NCBI RefSeq assembly: GCF_001720135.1
Contig: NZ_MCRJ01000006.1
Coordinates: 1-61,281, forward strand
Reading direction: 5' to 3'
DNA from: Methylobrevis pamukkalensis
Lineage (GTDB): Bacteria > Pseudomonadota > Alphaproteobacteria > Rhizobiales > Pleomorphomonadaceae
Length of the DNA: 61,281 nucleotides
The translations under genes were made by a program, and so were the position numbers. Shown one piece after another: positions 60,763-61,281 of this stretch (position 1 is the first letter of the stretch; each line of letters begins with the position of its first letter). Below the pieces are notes generated by a model, which saw only the letters and a program-made list of their open reading frames with translations, made no database searches and was not told the origin of the DNA.

Positions 60763-61143
60763 TCAGGCCGTGATGTGCCGCACGGCGCGCATCACCGCGT
60801 CCTCGGCGTGGGTGTTGGCGAGCGAGAGATTGCGGGAGACGAAGCTGTCGCCGGCCGGGTTGGTGCCGCCGATCTCGTGCAGCTTGGCGATGAACGCCGC
60901 GCCGAGGTCCTTGATGGACTGCATCTGCAACTTCTCGGCCTCGCTGAGGACGCGGTAGGTGTGGCGCACCGCGTTGTTGGCGATGCGGTCGTCGCCGGTG
61001 CTGGAAACGTGGGTCGGCGCGTCGTCGTCGGGGTCGAGGTCGTAGTGCGCCTGCGCATCCTCGGCGCGGCGGATTGCGTCCAGAAGGTCGCGGGCCTCTT
61101 CGGTGTCGTCGTCATCGGCAAACTGCAGAACGATGATCTTCAT
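60763..61143 (-). CDS. Acb2/Tad1-like small protein, candidate anti-defence sponge
   Basis: 126 residues from the ATG at 61143 (MKIIVLQFADDDD). An acidic N-terminal half leads to a C-terminal pair of helices: VRHTYRVLSEAEKLQMQSIK, DLGAAFIAKLHEIGG, then SRNLSLANTHAEDAVMRAVR and HITA. The LSEAEK...IKDLG...SR-LSLA-T--EDAV--AV-HIT pattern matches, from memory, the hairpin domain of phage Acb2/Tad1-type proteins, which bind cyclic nucleotides and block CBASS or Thoeris immunity. Also found as an unnamed conserved family in alphaproteobacterial phages, so the anti-defence role is a hypothesis. A terminator lies just upstream, so the gene begins a new transcript. Confidence 0.65.
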   Translation of the reverse strand: MKIIVLQFADDDDTEEARDLLDAIRRAEDAQAHYDLDPDDDAPTHVSSTGDDRIANNAVRHTYRVLSEAEKLQMQSIKDLGAAFIAKLHEIGGTNPAGDSFVSRNLSLANTHAEDAVMRAVRHITA

Positions 61144-61151
61144 GGCGGGGC

Positions 61152-61181
61152 TCGGGAAAAGGCCCCGGCCGAAGCCGGGGC
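61152..61181 (-). terminator. Terminator upstream of the Acb2-like gene
   Basis: On the minus strand GCCCCGGC, loop TTCG, GCCGGGGC (61062+100-based 61162-61181) is a perfect eight-pair stem with a stable UUCG loop, followed by CTTTTCCC. It would end transcription from genes beyond the window. Confidence 0.8.
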
Positions 61182-61226
61182 GAAGTGCAAACAGGGGAGA
61201 CTTCAATCGCGTGTGTGTTGGTCAGG

Positions 61227-61281
61227 TCATCGGTCGCTCCTGCGTTGCCGTGCGGCGAAAGGCTCGGCGCTCCCCGGGTCG
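61227..61281 (-). CDS. Possible 3' end of a phage gene cut by the window edge
   Basis: One minus-strand frame is open from the window edge and ends ...EPFAARQRRSDR-stop at 61227, a plausible basic C-terminus about 45 bases before the terminator. Too short to judge. Confidence 0.2.
   Translation of the reverse strand, partial: DPGSAEPFAARQRRSDR

Noticed and set aside
1..61281. CRISPR arrays, tRNA or rRNA genes, insertion sequences
   Set aside because: No regularly spaced direct repeats, cloverleaf with CCA-type acceptor, rRNA segment or transposase frame was seen.

Overview
The window is about 70% GC and reads as an alphaproteobacterial chromosome, probably Hyphomicrobiales/Rhizobiales or a relative. 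The support is RirA-type iron-responsive operators (TGA-N9-TCA), a GapR/DUF2312 protein and codon use ending almost entirely in G or C. It holds two unrelated blocks: a large iron-regulated mixed NRPS/PKS siderophore locus (about 0.2-55.6 kb) and the left end of a prophage or phage-like element integrated in dusA (about 55.8 kb to the window end).

Siderophore locus. Leftmost on the minus strand is a Fe-siderophore ABC importer operon (binding protein, two permeases, ATPase; 4023 to 202) behind an operator at 4048-4062. A second minus-strand operon runs from 35311 to 4149 with stop/start overlaps at most junctions. It encodes an NRPS ending in a thioester reductase (docking-C-A-T-R), a methyltransferase, a PLP aminotransferase, an MbtH-like protein, two small unrecognised proteins, a PKS (KS-AT-KR-ACP), an NRPS (C-A[Ala]-T-Cy-A[Cys]/Ox-T, a thiazole-forming unit), an NRPS (C-A[Gly]-T-C-A[Ala-like]-T-E), a stand-alone C-T protein, a type II thioesterase and a FhuF-like [2Fe-2S] ferric-siderophore reductase. 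Divergent from it, sharing a promoter with an operator at 35374-35388, a plus-strand operon encodes a fatty acyl-AMP ligase-ACP, a second PKS, an FMN luciferase-like monooxygenase of the MupA/Atu3671 family, two single-module NRPSs with glycine-type pockets, a MATE exporter and a Sfp-type phosphopantetheinyl transferase. Convergent to its end is panD, and beyond that a TonB-dependent receptor with its own operator at 53340-53354.

Together these genes would make, export, re-import and reduce a lipopeptide siderophore. There are no hydroxamate, salicylate, dihydroxybenzoate, NIS-synthetase or beta-hydroxy-aspartate genes. The combination of Atu3671-type monooxygenase with reductase-terminated NRPS, aminotransferase and methyltransferase resembles the fabrubactin/anachelin family, whose chelator is an amino-dimethyl-dihydroxy-tetrahydroquinoline (Dmaq) made from DOPA. 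The thiazole module would make this a variant. The structure is inference.

Prevalent single-base frame breaks: nine genes of the locus and one phage ORF are split by a total of 15 apparent one-base deletions, most restorable as CGG(C/T) read as CG(C/T). Restoring one base at each gives full-length proteins with correct operon junctions, so I treat the genes as intact and the breaks as probable sequence errors; this needs checking.

Right end. The first codons of dusA (55714 to about 55800) run into AT-richer foreign sequence, an attachment-site junction. Leftward phage genes follow: PrtN-like regulator, secreted thermonuclease-like protein, DUF550 nucleotide pyrophosphohydrolase, a protein ending in a sliding-clamp motif, GapR-like protein, HD phosphohydrolase, several small membrane proteins, and an Acb2/Tad1-like candidate anti-defence protein. 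No integrase, tRNA, rRNA or CRISPR array is visible.
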